A DNA stretch of 12,701 bases, taken from GCA-2723085 sp042093455. Its GTDB lineage: Bacteria > Bacteroidota > Bacteroidia > Flavobacteriales_D > Parvicellaceae. The stretch is from positions 1-12,701 of the forward strand of contig JBELEU010000046.1 in the NCBI GenBank assembly GCA_042093455.1, read 5' to 3'. Below the pieces are notes generated by a model. The model ran no database searches. It was not told the DNA's origin and worked only from the letters and a program-made list of their open reading frames with translations. Position 1 is the stretch's first letter. Each line of letters opens with the position of its first letter. Positions 1-6,940 of the stretch are shown here, in pieces. The translations under genes were made by a program, and so were the position numbers.

Positions 1-1344
1 GCATTTATTCTAGGAGCAATTATTATATGTATAATGGGTATTACAACTTTCTTGTACCTATCTGATATAATCAGCAAAAAGTTCCATGTTATTATTCTTG
101 GAATTCTATTAATTGGTTGTGTTTTTTTAGGAAAGCAAACTTATGACTCTGTGAATAACACCATTGTTCAAATTGAGTTAAAGAAAGAGATTAATACACA
201 CATAAAGCAAGGTTTAAGAGATATTGAATCCATTCAAGTAGAATACAAAAAGAAATTTGGATGGTATAGCAACAGCTTTAGCGAACTTGAAAGATTTTTA
301 ATTGAAGACAGCGTTTACTCTATAAGTACAAAAGGGACCGTTCCTGATACAAAAATAACTCCTGAACATGCAGAGTTTCTTGGTTATGACCCAATACAAG
401 ATTACATTTTAATCGAGTCATATGATGAAAAAGAGGCATTAGCTTGCGGATTACTTACTAAAGATACTTCATGGATTAATGTTCAAGATAAACTTTTTCC
501 TGAATCAATTGATTCAGTCAGCAAAAGAGTTTATGATTTCAACTTAGAAAACCTTTCTGTTGTTCCGAAATCGGATAACAGAATATTTTCAATGAGTTCA
601 GATATATTAGAAACTTCAGATGAAATTAATTTTGATTTTGTATTGCTTAAAAACAACACTAGCAATCATTTTGTTTCGTCAAATTTAGTTGACTTTAATG
701 GTGACTTCAGTGAGTATTATAGCAAAAACATTGATGGCTTAATTGTTTTGGATTCTGTACCTCCAATTTCTAATTTATTAGACCGTGATATTATAATCTC
801 TGCTAACAAAATAAAATTGAATCATGCTGATAAGTTTTACAACATAATAGCAGATTCAAAAATTAAAGACACTTTAGAAATTGAAGTTTCTAGAAATGGA
901 AATACTATCATAATCAACACCGTAATCAAAGAAATCATTCCTTCTAAATCTAGAGCTGCTTTGTCAGATCTTTATGATCAACTTTATTACAATCTATCTC
1001 CAGCTTTATACAATCCTAAAGAATTCTCAAATTATAGCATTCCTGGAAACATTGTTAATAGAGAAGATGAATTCTCAGCTCCTGTTCTTTTAATCAATGA
1101 ATTTTTAGCCTATTTCACTTCAAGAAATGGCGACACCTCTACGATTAAAATTGAAAACACAATGGGAGAGTTTAAAGACTTAAGCAACAACGAAGGCGAA
1201 AGCAAATCTTTTCACACATTTTCAAAGATAGGTTCTCCAGTATTTATGGCCATCGACCCAAATCCTTACGACCCACTTAATGAAAGAGACACTTTAAAAA
1301 CTGGCTCACTATCTCAAGTCAAAACAAGTGGAAACTGGAAATAA
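1..1344 (+). CDS. Membrane-anchored protein with PDZ-like segment, function unknown; 5' end outside window
   Basis: The frame is open from base 1, and the codons before the first ATG (base 34) encode hydrophobic residues, so the gene probably starts left of the window. Numbering from that ATG, 436 residues are visible. A second hydrophobic segment lies at about 17-33, then a helical stretch at about 40-90 with many Lys and Glu. Residues about 232-300 read like a PDZ domain: a GLIVLDSV strand, DRDIIISANK in place of the usual GDxI..vNG turn, and an LEIEVSRNGN strand. The C-terminus has SPVFMAIDPNPYDP and ends GSLSQVKTSGNWK. From memory this tail, and the segment at 145-190, resemble uncharacterised Bacteroidota proteins with one N-terminal helix; I cannot verify this here. 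The next gene overlaps its 3' end, so the two are probably made together. No catalytic residues are recognisable. It is probably anchored in the inner membrane with the bulk in the periplasm, but orientation is not certain. Confidence 0.75.
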   Translation, partial: AFILGAIIICIMGITTFLYLSDIISKKFHVIILGILLIGCVFLGKQTYDSVNNTIVQIELKKEINTHIKQGLRDIESIQVEYKKKFGWYSNSFSELERFLIEDSVYSISTKGTVPDTKITPEHAEFLGYDPIQDYILIESYDEKEALACGLLTKDTSWINVQDKLFPESIDSVSKRVYDFNLENLSVVPKSDNRIFSMSSDILETSDEINFDFVLLKNNTSNHFVSSNLVDFNGDFSEYYSKNIDGLIVLDSVPPISNLLDRDIIISANKIKLNHADKFYNIIADSKIKDTLEIEVSRNGNTIIINTVIKEIIPSKSRAALSDLYDQLYYNLSPALYNPKEFSNYSIPGNIVNREDEFSAPVLLINEFLAYFTSRNGDTSTIKIENTMGEFKDLSNNEGESKSFHTFSKIGSPVFMAIDPNPYDPLNERDTLKTGSLSQVKTSGNWK

Positions 1345-1999
1345 GTTGACAAAAACTGAATCAATACTTTACATTAACAATCAGTTTCATTTTTGGGACA
1401 AAACTGAAAAAAAAGAAATTTCATCAACAATAGACAAGCCATTTGAGCTGAATCCAAATTGTATTGTTTTTGTTGACACTCCCGATTTCAACTTAATTCC
1501 TTTAGCAATTGCTAAAAATATATCTAATTCTGAAAAAATAGAGTTTTTGACAACCCAAGTTGAAAACAAGTCAATAGTCAAAAACAATATTAATCAACTA
1601 GAAAGTGAATTGTGTTGGCTAATAAACAGCTCAGACAATGCGCTTATTCATGCTAAATCACCCGGTTCAAAAATAAAACATATTGCAGAAGCAATCATCA
1701 ATGTAAATTTTCAAGATGAAAATTCTATGGTACTATTTATCACTAAATCAGCTGTTTATATTTCTGCATATTGTGACAAAAAATTTAAGATCATCAATCG
1801 TTTTGAAATAGTCAATAATGAAGATTTACTGTACTACACCTTACTCACTATCAAAGAGACAGAATTATCTAACAAAAAATTCACTATTTACCAATACGGT
1901 TTAAAAAATGATTATTTAAGAAATAAACTAATGAGTACTCTTCAAAACTGCACAATAAAAAAAATGGAAGATAACTCATATACATCTATTCTAGATTGA
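1328..1999 (+). CDS. DUF3822 family protein
   Basis: This is a soluble protein of 223 residues with no signal peptide or membrane segment. I assign it to DUF3822 from its position directly before rsmD and coaD, as is common in Flavobacteriales, and from its C-terminal half: a strand-rich block (SMVLFITKSAVYISAY, residues 133-148), then NRFEIVNNEDLLYYTLL (157-173) and a final YQYGL. The function is unknown. The pattern of alternating strands followed by a helix recalls actin-like (ASKHA, PilM-like) folds, but that is inference. The start is uncertain. GTG at 1328 overlaps the preceding gene by 17 bases; TTG at 1346, one base after the preceding stop, would give 217 residues. There is no ATG near the expected N-terminus. 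The stop overlaps the rsmD start within TTGA, which suggests translational coupling. Confidence 0.75.
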   Translation: METGNKLTKTESILYINNQFHFWDKTEKKEISSTIDKPFELNPNCIVFVDTPDFNLIPLAIAKNISNSEKIEFLTTQVENKSIVKNNINQLESELCWLINSSDNALIHAKSPGSKIKHIAEAIINVNFQDENSMVLFITKSAVYISAYCDKKFKIINRFEIVNNEDLLYYTLLTIKETELSNKKFTIYQYGLKNDYLRNKLMSTLQNCTIKKMEDNSYTSILD

Positions 2000-2541
2000 G
2001 AATTATTGGAGGTAAATACAAGGGAAGAATAATTAAATTTCCGAAAGGTTTGTCAGCAAGGCCAACAACAGACGTAGCTAAGGAAAGCCTTTTCAACATA
2101 CTGCAAAGTAGATACATTATTGAAGATACTACTGTTTTAGATTTATTTGCTGGTACAGGAAGTATTTCGTATGAGTTTATCTCTAGAGGAGCCCATCATG
2201 TTTTGAGCGTTGACAATCAATATAAATCAATAAAATTCATTAAAGAACAAATTAATTCTTTAGAAATGAATATTAAACCAATCAAAAATGATGCATTTAA
2301 ATTTTTAGAAAAATGCAACATTAAGTTTGATATTATTTTTGCAGACCCTCCTTATATTATCAAAGAATCTAAAGCAATTCCTGAAATAGTTTTCTCAAAA
2401 AAATTACTCAATAAAGGAGGTCTTCTAATTATTGAACATGGAAGAGAATTAAACTTCGATAAATCCATTAACTTTATAGATAAAAGAAATTACAGCAGTG
2501 TTAATTTTTCTTTTTTTATGGAAAATCAAGAAAATGAATAG
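1996..2541 (+). CDS. rsmD: 16S rRNA (guanine966-N2)-methyltransferase RsmD
   Basis: RsmD methylates N2 of G966 in 16S rRNA using S-adenosylmethionine, acting on the assembling small subunit in the cytoplasm. The protein is 181 residues, normal for the family. It begins MRIIGGKYKGR, the typical RsmD N-terminus, followed by RPTTDVAKESLFNIL (22-36), the SAM-binding motif VLDLFAGTGS (47-56) and the catalytic DPPY motif (117-120). The C-terminal YSSVNFSFF also fits the family. The N-terminal match fixes the start at the TTG at 1996, which overlaps the DUF3822 stop (TTGA). An ATG would require losing the conserved N-terminus. The 3' end overlaps coaD by 8 bases, an arrangement with coaD seen in many bacteria. 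Confidence 0.95.
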   Translation: MRIIGGKYKGRIIKFPKGLSARPTTDVAKESLFNILQSRYIIEDTTVLDLFAGTGSISYEFISRGAHHVLSVDNQYKSIKFIKEQINSLEMNIKPIKNDAFKFLEKCNIKFDIIFADPPYIIKESKAIPEIVFSKKLLNKGGLLIIEHGRELNFDKSINFIDKRNYSSVNFSFFMENQENE

Positions 2542-2995
2542 TATTGGCATATTTCCTGGCTCATTTGACCCAATAACAAAAGGTCACGAGCATATTATAC
2601 TTAAAGCAGCAAAAATGGTAGATCATCTTGTAGTTGCTATTGGGACAAATTCTACAAAAAATTATTTATTTAGTTTAGAGAAACGAGTTGAATGGATAGA
2701 GTCAACATTTAAAAACCACAATAATATTACAGTAAAAACTTACGATGGTCTTACTGTTGAATTTGCTAACAATGTAAATGCAAAATATATTTTTAGAGGT
2801 TTAAGATCATCCATCGATTTTGAATATGAAAAACAAATAGCAGAAACAAACAAAATATTGTCTCCAAATATTGAATCTGTTTTCTTGCTTCCCGATTCAT
2901 CAATAAGTATGATTTCCTCGTCAATAATTAGAGAAATAATTAAAAACAATGGAATTGTGGATCAGTTTTTGCCCCAACAAGTGAAAATTAACTAA
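2534..2995 (+). CDS. coaD: Phosphopantetheine adenylyltransferase CoaD
   Basis: CoaD transfers AMP from ATP to 4'-phosphopantetheine to give dephospho-CoA, the penultimate step of coenzyme A synthesis in the cytoplasm. The open frame runs back to an ATG at 2498, but the conserved N-terminus IGIFPGSFDP sets the start at the ATG at 2534, giving 153 residues, the usual family length. Visible motifs are the nucleotidyltransferase TxGH (T15, H18 in PITKGH), FRGLRSSIDFEYE (87-99) including R88, and ISSSIIR (127-133), equivalent to the usual ISSTxVR. It overlaps rsmD by 8 bases and lies 3 bases before the next gene, so it is probably part of one transcript. All key residues appear present. Confidence 0.96.
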   Translation: MNSIGIFPGSFDPITKGHEHIILKAAKMVDHLVVAIGTNSTKNYLFSLEKRVEWIESTFKNHNNITVKTYDGLTVEFANNVNAKYIFRGLRSSIDFEYEKQIAETNKILSPNIESVFLLPDSSISMISSSIIREIIKNNGIVDQFLPQQVKIN

Positions 2996-2998
2996 TCT

Positions 2999-4468
2999 AT
3001 GTATCGATTTTCAGCAGTCATTTTTACGCTTATTTTTTGTTGTTCTCAAACCTCACATGCCATTGAGATAAAAGGAAGAGCTCCAAACTATATAAATCAA
3101 ACAATTAAATGGGCTAAGAAAACTGACTATTTAAGCAATCAATATTCCATAATTGACAATTGCAAAATTGATTCAACTGGACACTTCAATCTCAGAGGGG
3201 AAATATCAAACTCGTGTTTAACTGAGTTATCAATCGGTATGTCCTCAGGATTTCTTTATGTAGATAAAAACACAAAGGACTATATTATTTTTTTTCCAGA
3301 AGATACCACAACTTCTCAGTCGACTCTAAAGAAACACTTTGTTCAATTAATTTTTGAACAGCTCCCAATAACTGAATTAAACTCACTTTTACTAGATTTT
3401 AATTTACAACTTGATTATTTTTTATTTGGAGACACTTCGAAGCTAATTCGGATGGCTAAACATGAAGCTGAATTTCAAGACAGCTTGAACATTTTCAAAA
3501 TAAAAATAAGCAATAGGTATAAAAATTATAAAGTAAAATACCTTCACAATTATGTTAGATATGAAGTAGCCTTAATGGAGCAAATGGCTCATCAAAACAA
3601 AGGAGAAAAATACAGATACTATCTTTACAAAACCTACCTTAGTCAGCACACAATCAACTACGATAATGATGCCTACATGGAGTTTTTTAATCAATTTTAC
3701 GATCAGCCATTTAGATTGGTTAATCAAGATATTGTTGATAAAATTAATTTCTCAATAAACAACCTTAACAGTCTTAAGGAGTTAAGCATTGCTTTAGAAA
3801 ACTCCATTTATTTTCAAGAAAAAAAATTAGCAGAACTTGCCATCATCAAAGGCCTTGGAAACGCCTTTTACTCCACAAGGTATAATCAAAATAATGTACT
3901 ATCAATTCTAAAAGAAATCGCAAACAATAGTGAATGGGAAAAACACAAACAAATAGCAAATAATATGATTATTACTATTCAAAAATTACTTCCAAACACA
4001 TACGCACCATTGTTTACATTAAAAAACCAAAACGACTCCATTTTTAAACTTAAATCTACTAGGGGAAAATACACATATATTAATTTCTTTGCTACTTGGA
4101 GTCCTGAAAGCCTTCATGATATGGAAATAATTAACCAGTTAAGAGAAAAATATTCTTTTATCAATTTCGGTTCAATAAATCTAGATAAAGACAAATCAAA
4201 CTTTAACGATTACTTAAAAGAGAATCAACAATTCAATTGGGATATTTGTCATTTTGATTACAAAACAGAAATATTAAACAATTACTCTATTGACCATCTA
4301 CCTTCTTATGTCCTTATAAATCCAGACGGTACAATTTGTCAATTCCCCGCATATGCACCAAGTCCATTATCCAAAGGATATAAAAGTGCAACAATTGATG
4401 AAACATTTTTTAACATTGAAAAGAAAAATAAAATTCCTGAACCATTTAAAATTGGAGGTAAAAACTAA
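2999..4468 (+). CDS. Exported TlpA/thioredoxin-fold protein lacking the CxxC motif
   Basis: The protein has 489 residues. An N-terminal signal peptide ends near SHA (19-21), so it is probably secreted to the periplasm; a lipoprotein site at C14 or C15 is less likely because the -1 residue does not fit a lipobox well. Residues about 22-100 resemble the strand-rich N-terminal domain (DUF4369-like) common in Bacteroidota TlpA proteins. A helical middle region at about 110-330 follows. A C-terminal thioredoxin-like domain (about 335-470) has YTYINFFATW, an NLDKDK strand end, and HLPSYVLINPDGTI carrying the cis-proline (P435). The usual WCxxC is WSPES (W367-S371): both cysteines are serines, so the classical disulfide oxidoreductase reaction is not expected. 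A structural, binding or chaperone-like role is possible. It starts 3 bases after coaD. Its stop overlaps the stop of the convergent Nudix gene. Confidence 0.85.
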   Translation: MYRFSAVIFTLIFCCSQTSHAIEIKGRAPNYINQTIKWAKKTDYLSNQYSIIDNCKIDSTGHFNLRGEISNSCLTELSIGMSSGFLYVDKNTKDYIIFFPEDTTTSQSTLKKHFVQLIFEQLPITELNSLLLDFNLQLDYFLFGDTSKLIRMAKHEAEFQDSLNIFKIKISNRYKNYKVKYLHNYVRYEVALMEQMAHQNKGEKYRYYLYKTYLSQHTINYDNDAYMEFFNQFYDQPFRLVNQDIVDKINFSINNLNSLKELSIALENSIYFQEKKLAELAIIKGLGNAFYSTRYNQNNVLSILKEIANNSEWEKHKQIANNMIITIQKLLPNTYAPLFTLKNQNDSIFKLKSTRGKYTYINFFATWSPESLHDMEIINQLREKYSFINFGSINLDKDKSNFNDYLKENQQFNWDICHFDYKTEILNNYSIDHLPSYVLINPDGTICQFPAYAPSPLSKGYKSATIDETFFNIEKKNKIPEPFKIGGKN

Positions 4469-5076
4469 AGATTAGCTAAAAAAGCTTCCCAAACAATACG
4501 TATGCTTTTAAATGATTTTTTTGCACAATCAATTGATTGATTCTTATTTAACCATTTGACGTTTGTAATTCCTTCTTCTAATTGTGGTTTTAACTCTAAA
4601 GATGAACCATCATAGTTCATCAAAAACCAGTCTGTCTTTTTAAAAAAAAGCTCATTGTTATTTGAATAGGTATGAAAAGTTGTAGTTAAAAAGTTTTCAA
4701 TGGATAAATCATTGTCAATGCCACACTCTTCTTTAACCTCTCTTAAAGCCGTCACAAAGATCTCTTCATTTAGTTCCTGCTTTCCTTTTGGAAGGTCCCA
4801 TATATTGTTTCTGTAAATCCATAAAAAATTACCATTGTTTTTAACAAGGCCTCCCCCAGCCTCAATTAAAATATGCTTTTTAAAAAAAGTCATCATATCC
4901 AATGATGGATTTTCACAGACCATCTTTAACGAATCAAACAAACAAAGTTTCTCTTCTAAGAAAAGAAGTCTATCACCAACAATATCATTTACATTAAATA
5001 CATTAAAATCATTTTGTAAAAAATGTTTAGTAGATAAAAAGGAAACCTCTTTTTCAGAAATAAAAACTTTATACAT
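4465..5076 (-). CDS. Nudix hydrolase family protein with N-terminal extension
   Basis: Nudix enzymes cleave nucleoside diphosphates linked to another group; the substrate cannot be read from this sequence. The Nudix box matches GX5EX7REUXEEXGU exactly: it begins GKQELNE and ends REVKEECGI, at residues about 98-120 counted from the chosen start. It follows a FLWIYRNNIWDLPKG strand. An N-terminal part of about 70 residues precedes the Nudix fold and has no motif I recognise; similar extended Nudix proteins sit beside pyrE in other Flavobacteriales. I chose the ATG at 5076 (MYKVFISEK) as start, giving 203 residues; two further in-frame ATGs at 5082 and 5085 would add up to three residues and run into the pyrE start codon. 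The gene is divergent to pyrE, and its stop codon overlaps that of the upstream convergent gene (CTAA, 4465-4468). Confidence 0.9.
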   Translation of the reverse strand: MYKVFISEKEVSFLSTKHFLQNDFNVFNVNDIVGDRLLFLEEKLCLFDSLKMVCENPSLDMMTFFKKHILIEAGGGLVKNNGNFLWIYRNNIWDLPKGKQELNEEIFVTALREVKEECGIDNDLSIENFLTTTFHTYSNNNELFFKKTDWFLMNYDGSSLELKPQLEEGITNVKWLNKNQSIDCAKKSFKSIRIVWEAFLANL

Positions 5077-5079
5077 TTG
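5072..5079 (+). promoter_or_regulatory. Bacteroidota -7 promoter motif for pyrE (TACATTTG)
   Basis: TACATTTG matches the Bacteroidota -7 consensus TAnnTTTG exactly. A T-rich stretch (5050-5054) lies at about the distance of the -33 element, although no clear TTG is seen there. The final G is 4 bases before the pyrE ATG, so transcription would begin at or within a base or two of the start codon. The motif also covers the start codon of the opposite Nudix gene (5074-5076). Confidence 0.5.
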
Positions 5080-5083
5080 CATC

Positions 5084-5722
5084 ATGTCAAATCAATTTAC
5101 TACATCGGCTAAAGTAGCAGAATTTCTTTTGAAAATCAATGCTGTAAAACTTCAGCCAGACAATCCGTTTACATGGGCAGCGGGATGGAAGTCTCCTATC
5201 TATTGCGACAATAGAAAAATTTTAGGACATCCTGAAGCAAGAAATTTTATAAGAGATGCATTTGTTGAAATGATCAAAAATTCAAAAGTTCAACCTGATG
5301 TAATTGCTGGTGTAGCAACAGGTGGAATTGCAATTGGAGCATTAGTTGCTCAAGAACTTGATCTACCGTTTTGTTACATACGCTCCTCAGCTAAAGCACA
5401 CGGACTAAACAATACAATTGAAGGAGACCTTAAAAAAGAACAAACAGTATTTGTTATTGAAGATTTAATTTCATCTGGAATGAGTAGTCTAAAAGCTGTT
5501 GAAGATTTAAGAATTAACGGGAACAAAGTAATTTCATTGGGGGCAATTTTCACTTATGGTTTTGACAATGCTGTAGAAAATTTTAAGTCAGCTGAGTGTG
5601 CTTATAAAACACTTACAGACTATAATCAACTTATTGAAATTGCTTTAGAAAAAGACTATATATCGTCAAGTGACATTGCAGATTTAAAAAAATGGAGAAA
5701 CAACCCCTCTCAATGGAAATAA
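5084..5722 (+). CDS. pyrE: Orotate phosphoribosyltransferase
   Basis: PyrE joins orotate and PRPP to give orotidine 5'-phosphate, the fifth step of pyrimidine synthesis, in the cytoplasm. The frame is open further upstream to 4835, but that part is antisense to the Nudix gene; the family N-terminus sets the start at the ATG at 5084, giving 212 residues, a normal length. Visible motifs are FTWAAGWKSPIYCDNR (29-44), VIAGVATGGIAIG (73-85), the flexible loop KAHGLNNTIEG (104-114) and the PRPP-binding motif VFVIEDLISSGMS (122-134). The two adjacent acidic residues in ED are present. It probably leads a two-gene transcript with the SRPBCC gene 9 bases downstream. There is essentially no 5' leader if the TACATTTG promoter is used. 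Confidence 0.96.
   Translation: MSNQFTTSAKVAEFLLKINAVKLQPDNPFTWAAGWKSPIYCDNRKILGHPEARNFIRDAFVEMIKNSKVQPDVIAGVATGGIAIGALVAQELDLPFCYIRSSAKAHGLNNTIEGDLKKEQTVFVIEDLISSGMSSLKAVEDLRINGNKVISLGAIFTYGFDNAVENFKSAECAYKTLTDYNQLIEIALEKDYISSSDIADLKKWRNNPSQWK
5088..5095 (-). promoter_or_regulatory. Possible -7 promoter motif for the Nudix gene (TTGATTTG, one mismatch)
   Basis: On the minus strand TTGATTTG differs from TAnnTTTG at one position. It would give a start of transcription near 5084 and a leader of about 8 bases before the Nudix ATG at 5076. It lies inside the first codons of pyrE. The motif is short and the sequence AT-rich, so this is weak evidence. Confidence 0.25.
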
Positions 5723-5731
5723 TTTAATAAA

Positions 5732-6145
5732 ATGCTAAAAATTAAAAGTGATATTGTAAACGTAGATTGCTCCAAAAAGAAATGCATGGAGTTCATTTCA
5801 GATATGAATAATTATCATCTTCTTTTTCCTAAAGATAAAATTTCAGATTGGAGAGCAGATTCAGATTCCTGTTTTATGAAAATACAGAACGCTTACTCAC
5901 TTGACATGAAAATGGCAGAAAAAAATGAGGCAGGAAATATTAAAATAAATAGCGGTGACAAATCACCATTTAAATTTGATTTATTTATAGAGATTACAGA
6001 AAATGATTCTAAAGAAGAGTGTACTGCGCAAATAACGTGTAATGCCAACGTAAGTTCAGCATTGAAATTAATAATTGGTAAACCATTGAATCAACTATTC
6101 AACTATATGGCACATAAAATTAGCTCATCTACAAAACAAAACTAA
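5732..6145 (+). CDS. SRPBCC (START-like) family protein
   Basis: The protein has 137 residues without a signal peptide or membrane segment. The order of elements fits the SRPBCC helix-grip fold: an N-terminal strand (KIKSDIVNVDCS), a helix with MEFISDMNNYHLLFP, a series of strands including FKFDLFIEIT, and a long C-terminal amphipathic helix (about 110-132). The family binds hydrophobic ligands in a central cavity; no ligand can be named here. A small SRPBCC gene directly after pyrE is, to my recollection, a recurring arrangement in Flavobacteriales. It begins 9 bases after the pyrE stop, so co-transcription is likely. Its last 17 bases overlap the 3' end of the convergent birA gene. Confidence 0.75.
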   Translation: MLKIKSDIVNVDCSKKKCMEFISDMNNYHLLFPKDKISDWRADSDSCFMKIQNAYSLDMKMAEKNEAGNIKINSGDKSPFKFDLFIEITENDSKEECTAQITCNANVSSALKLIIGKPLNQLFNYMAHKISSSTKQN

Positions 6146-6881
6146 TCTCTTTTAAATCATAATTATTTAACTGCCCACTTCGATTTTCAACTGATAATAA
6201 TCCATTATTTGAAACTCCAGTAATTTTGCCTTCAAAAACTTCACCACTCAAAGATTTATATTTTGACCAATCGTTAAATCTTAAAAGGTAATTTAAGTAC
6301 ATTTCATCAATTAAAGAAAAACTCTCTTTCTTCAGCATTTCAAAGTAAATATTAAGCTGTTTGATAATTGTTTTAAGAACATCTTCTAAAACATGTTCAC
6401 TTTTGGTCAAAAGACGTAAACTTGTTGCAGAAAAGGAGGAATCAAATTCAATTTGATTCACGTTTAACCCAATGCCAATAATTGAAGATTTTAAATTACT
6501 AGCAGCCCACTGATTTTCAATTAGTATCCCGGCTATTTTACAAGAATCAGCAAAAATGTCGTTTGGCCATTTTATTGAGATATCATTAGAAACTATTTCA
6601 GATAGCGCTATTTTTAATGTTATCGAGACCACCTTACTTAACTTAAAAATATAAGCTGGGTTTAAAAATGAAGTATCTAAAATAACACTAAACAATAAAT
6701 TCTCATTTTTAGATGAAATCCAATTAGAAGATCGTTGTCCCTTACCGGATGTCTGAAAACGTGACATTATTACAGTCCCGAATGGAATATTTGGCTGATT
6801 AATCAGCTTGGCAGCATAGTTGTTGGTTGAATCAACACTATTGAGTCTTATTATACTATTACCAATCAAATTTGAACTCAT
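6129..6881 (-). CDS. birA: Biotin--[acetyl-CoA-carboxylase] ligase (no DNA-binding domain)
   Basis: The enzyme activates biotin with ATP and attaches it to the lysine of biotin carboxyl carrier protein. The protein has 250 residues. Visible motifs are LNSVDSTNNYA (13-23), the biotinyl-AMP loop GKGQRSSNW (46-54, equivalent to GRGRxGRxW), KWPND (104-108), the CKIAGILIE segment with K115, and GIGLNVNQ (136-143). A C-terminal SH3-like domain with FEGKITGVSNNGLL follows. There is no N-terminal helix-turn-helix, so this is a monofunctional ligase and not the E. coli-type repressor. The start is the ATG at 6881; the family motifs begin about 12 residues later. It is divergent to rsfS (56 bases apart), and its 3' end overlaps the convergent SRPBCC gene by 17 bases. 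Confidence 0.95.
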   Translation of the reverse strand: MSSNLIGNSIIRLNSVDSTNNYAAKLINQPNIPFGTVIMSRFQTSGKGQRSSNWISSKNENLLFSVILDTSFLNPAYIFKLSKVVSITLKIALSEIVSNDISIKWPNDIFADSCKIAGILIENQWAASNLKSSIIGIGLNVNQIEFDSSFSATSLRLLTKSEHVLEDVLKTIIKQLNIYFEMLKKESFSLIDEMYLNYLLRFNDWSKYKSLSGEVFEGKITGVSNNGLLSVENRSGQLNNYDLKEISFVL

Positions 6882-6892
6882 TTATTTTTTGA

Positions 6893-6900
6893 CAAAGGTT
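6893..6900 (-). promoter_or_regulatory. Possible -7 promoter motif for birA (AACCTTTG, one mismatch)
   Basis: On the minus strand AACCTTTG differs from TAnnTTTG only in its first base and lies 11 bases before the birA ATG. It would give a leader of about 8 bases. No clear -33 element is seen. Confidence 0.3.
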
Positions 6901-6932
6901 GCAACAAAAAAACTTTTTACTATATAAATAAC

Positions 6933-6940
6933 TACTTTTG
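6933..6940 (+). promoter_or_regulatory. TAnnTTTG promoter-like motif on the rsfS start codon
   Basis: TACTTTTG matches TAnnTTTG exactly. However, its last three bases are the proposed TTG start of rsfS, so transcription from it would begin about 4 bases inside the reading frame. Either the motif is fortuitous, or rsfS is started at a later, non-ATG codon. A -33 TTG is not seen at the expected spacing. Confidence 0.3.

Noticed and set aside
2498..2533. Twelve-residue upstream extension of coaD
   Set aside because: It lies in the rsmD coding region, is hydrophobic and unlike CoaD; the conserved start is at 2534.
4835..5083. Upstream extension of the pyrE frame adding about 83 residues
   Set aside because: The extra part is antisense to the Nudix N-terminal region, has no PyrE similarity, and the family N-terminus fits the ATG at 5084.
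5954..5967. Hairpin GGTGA-CAAA-TCACC followed by an AT-rich stretch, resembling a terminator
   Set aside because: Only a 5-base stem, without a proper T-run, and inside the SRPBCC coding region.
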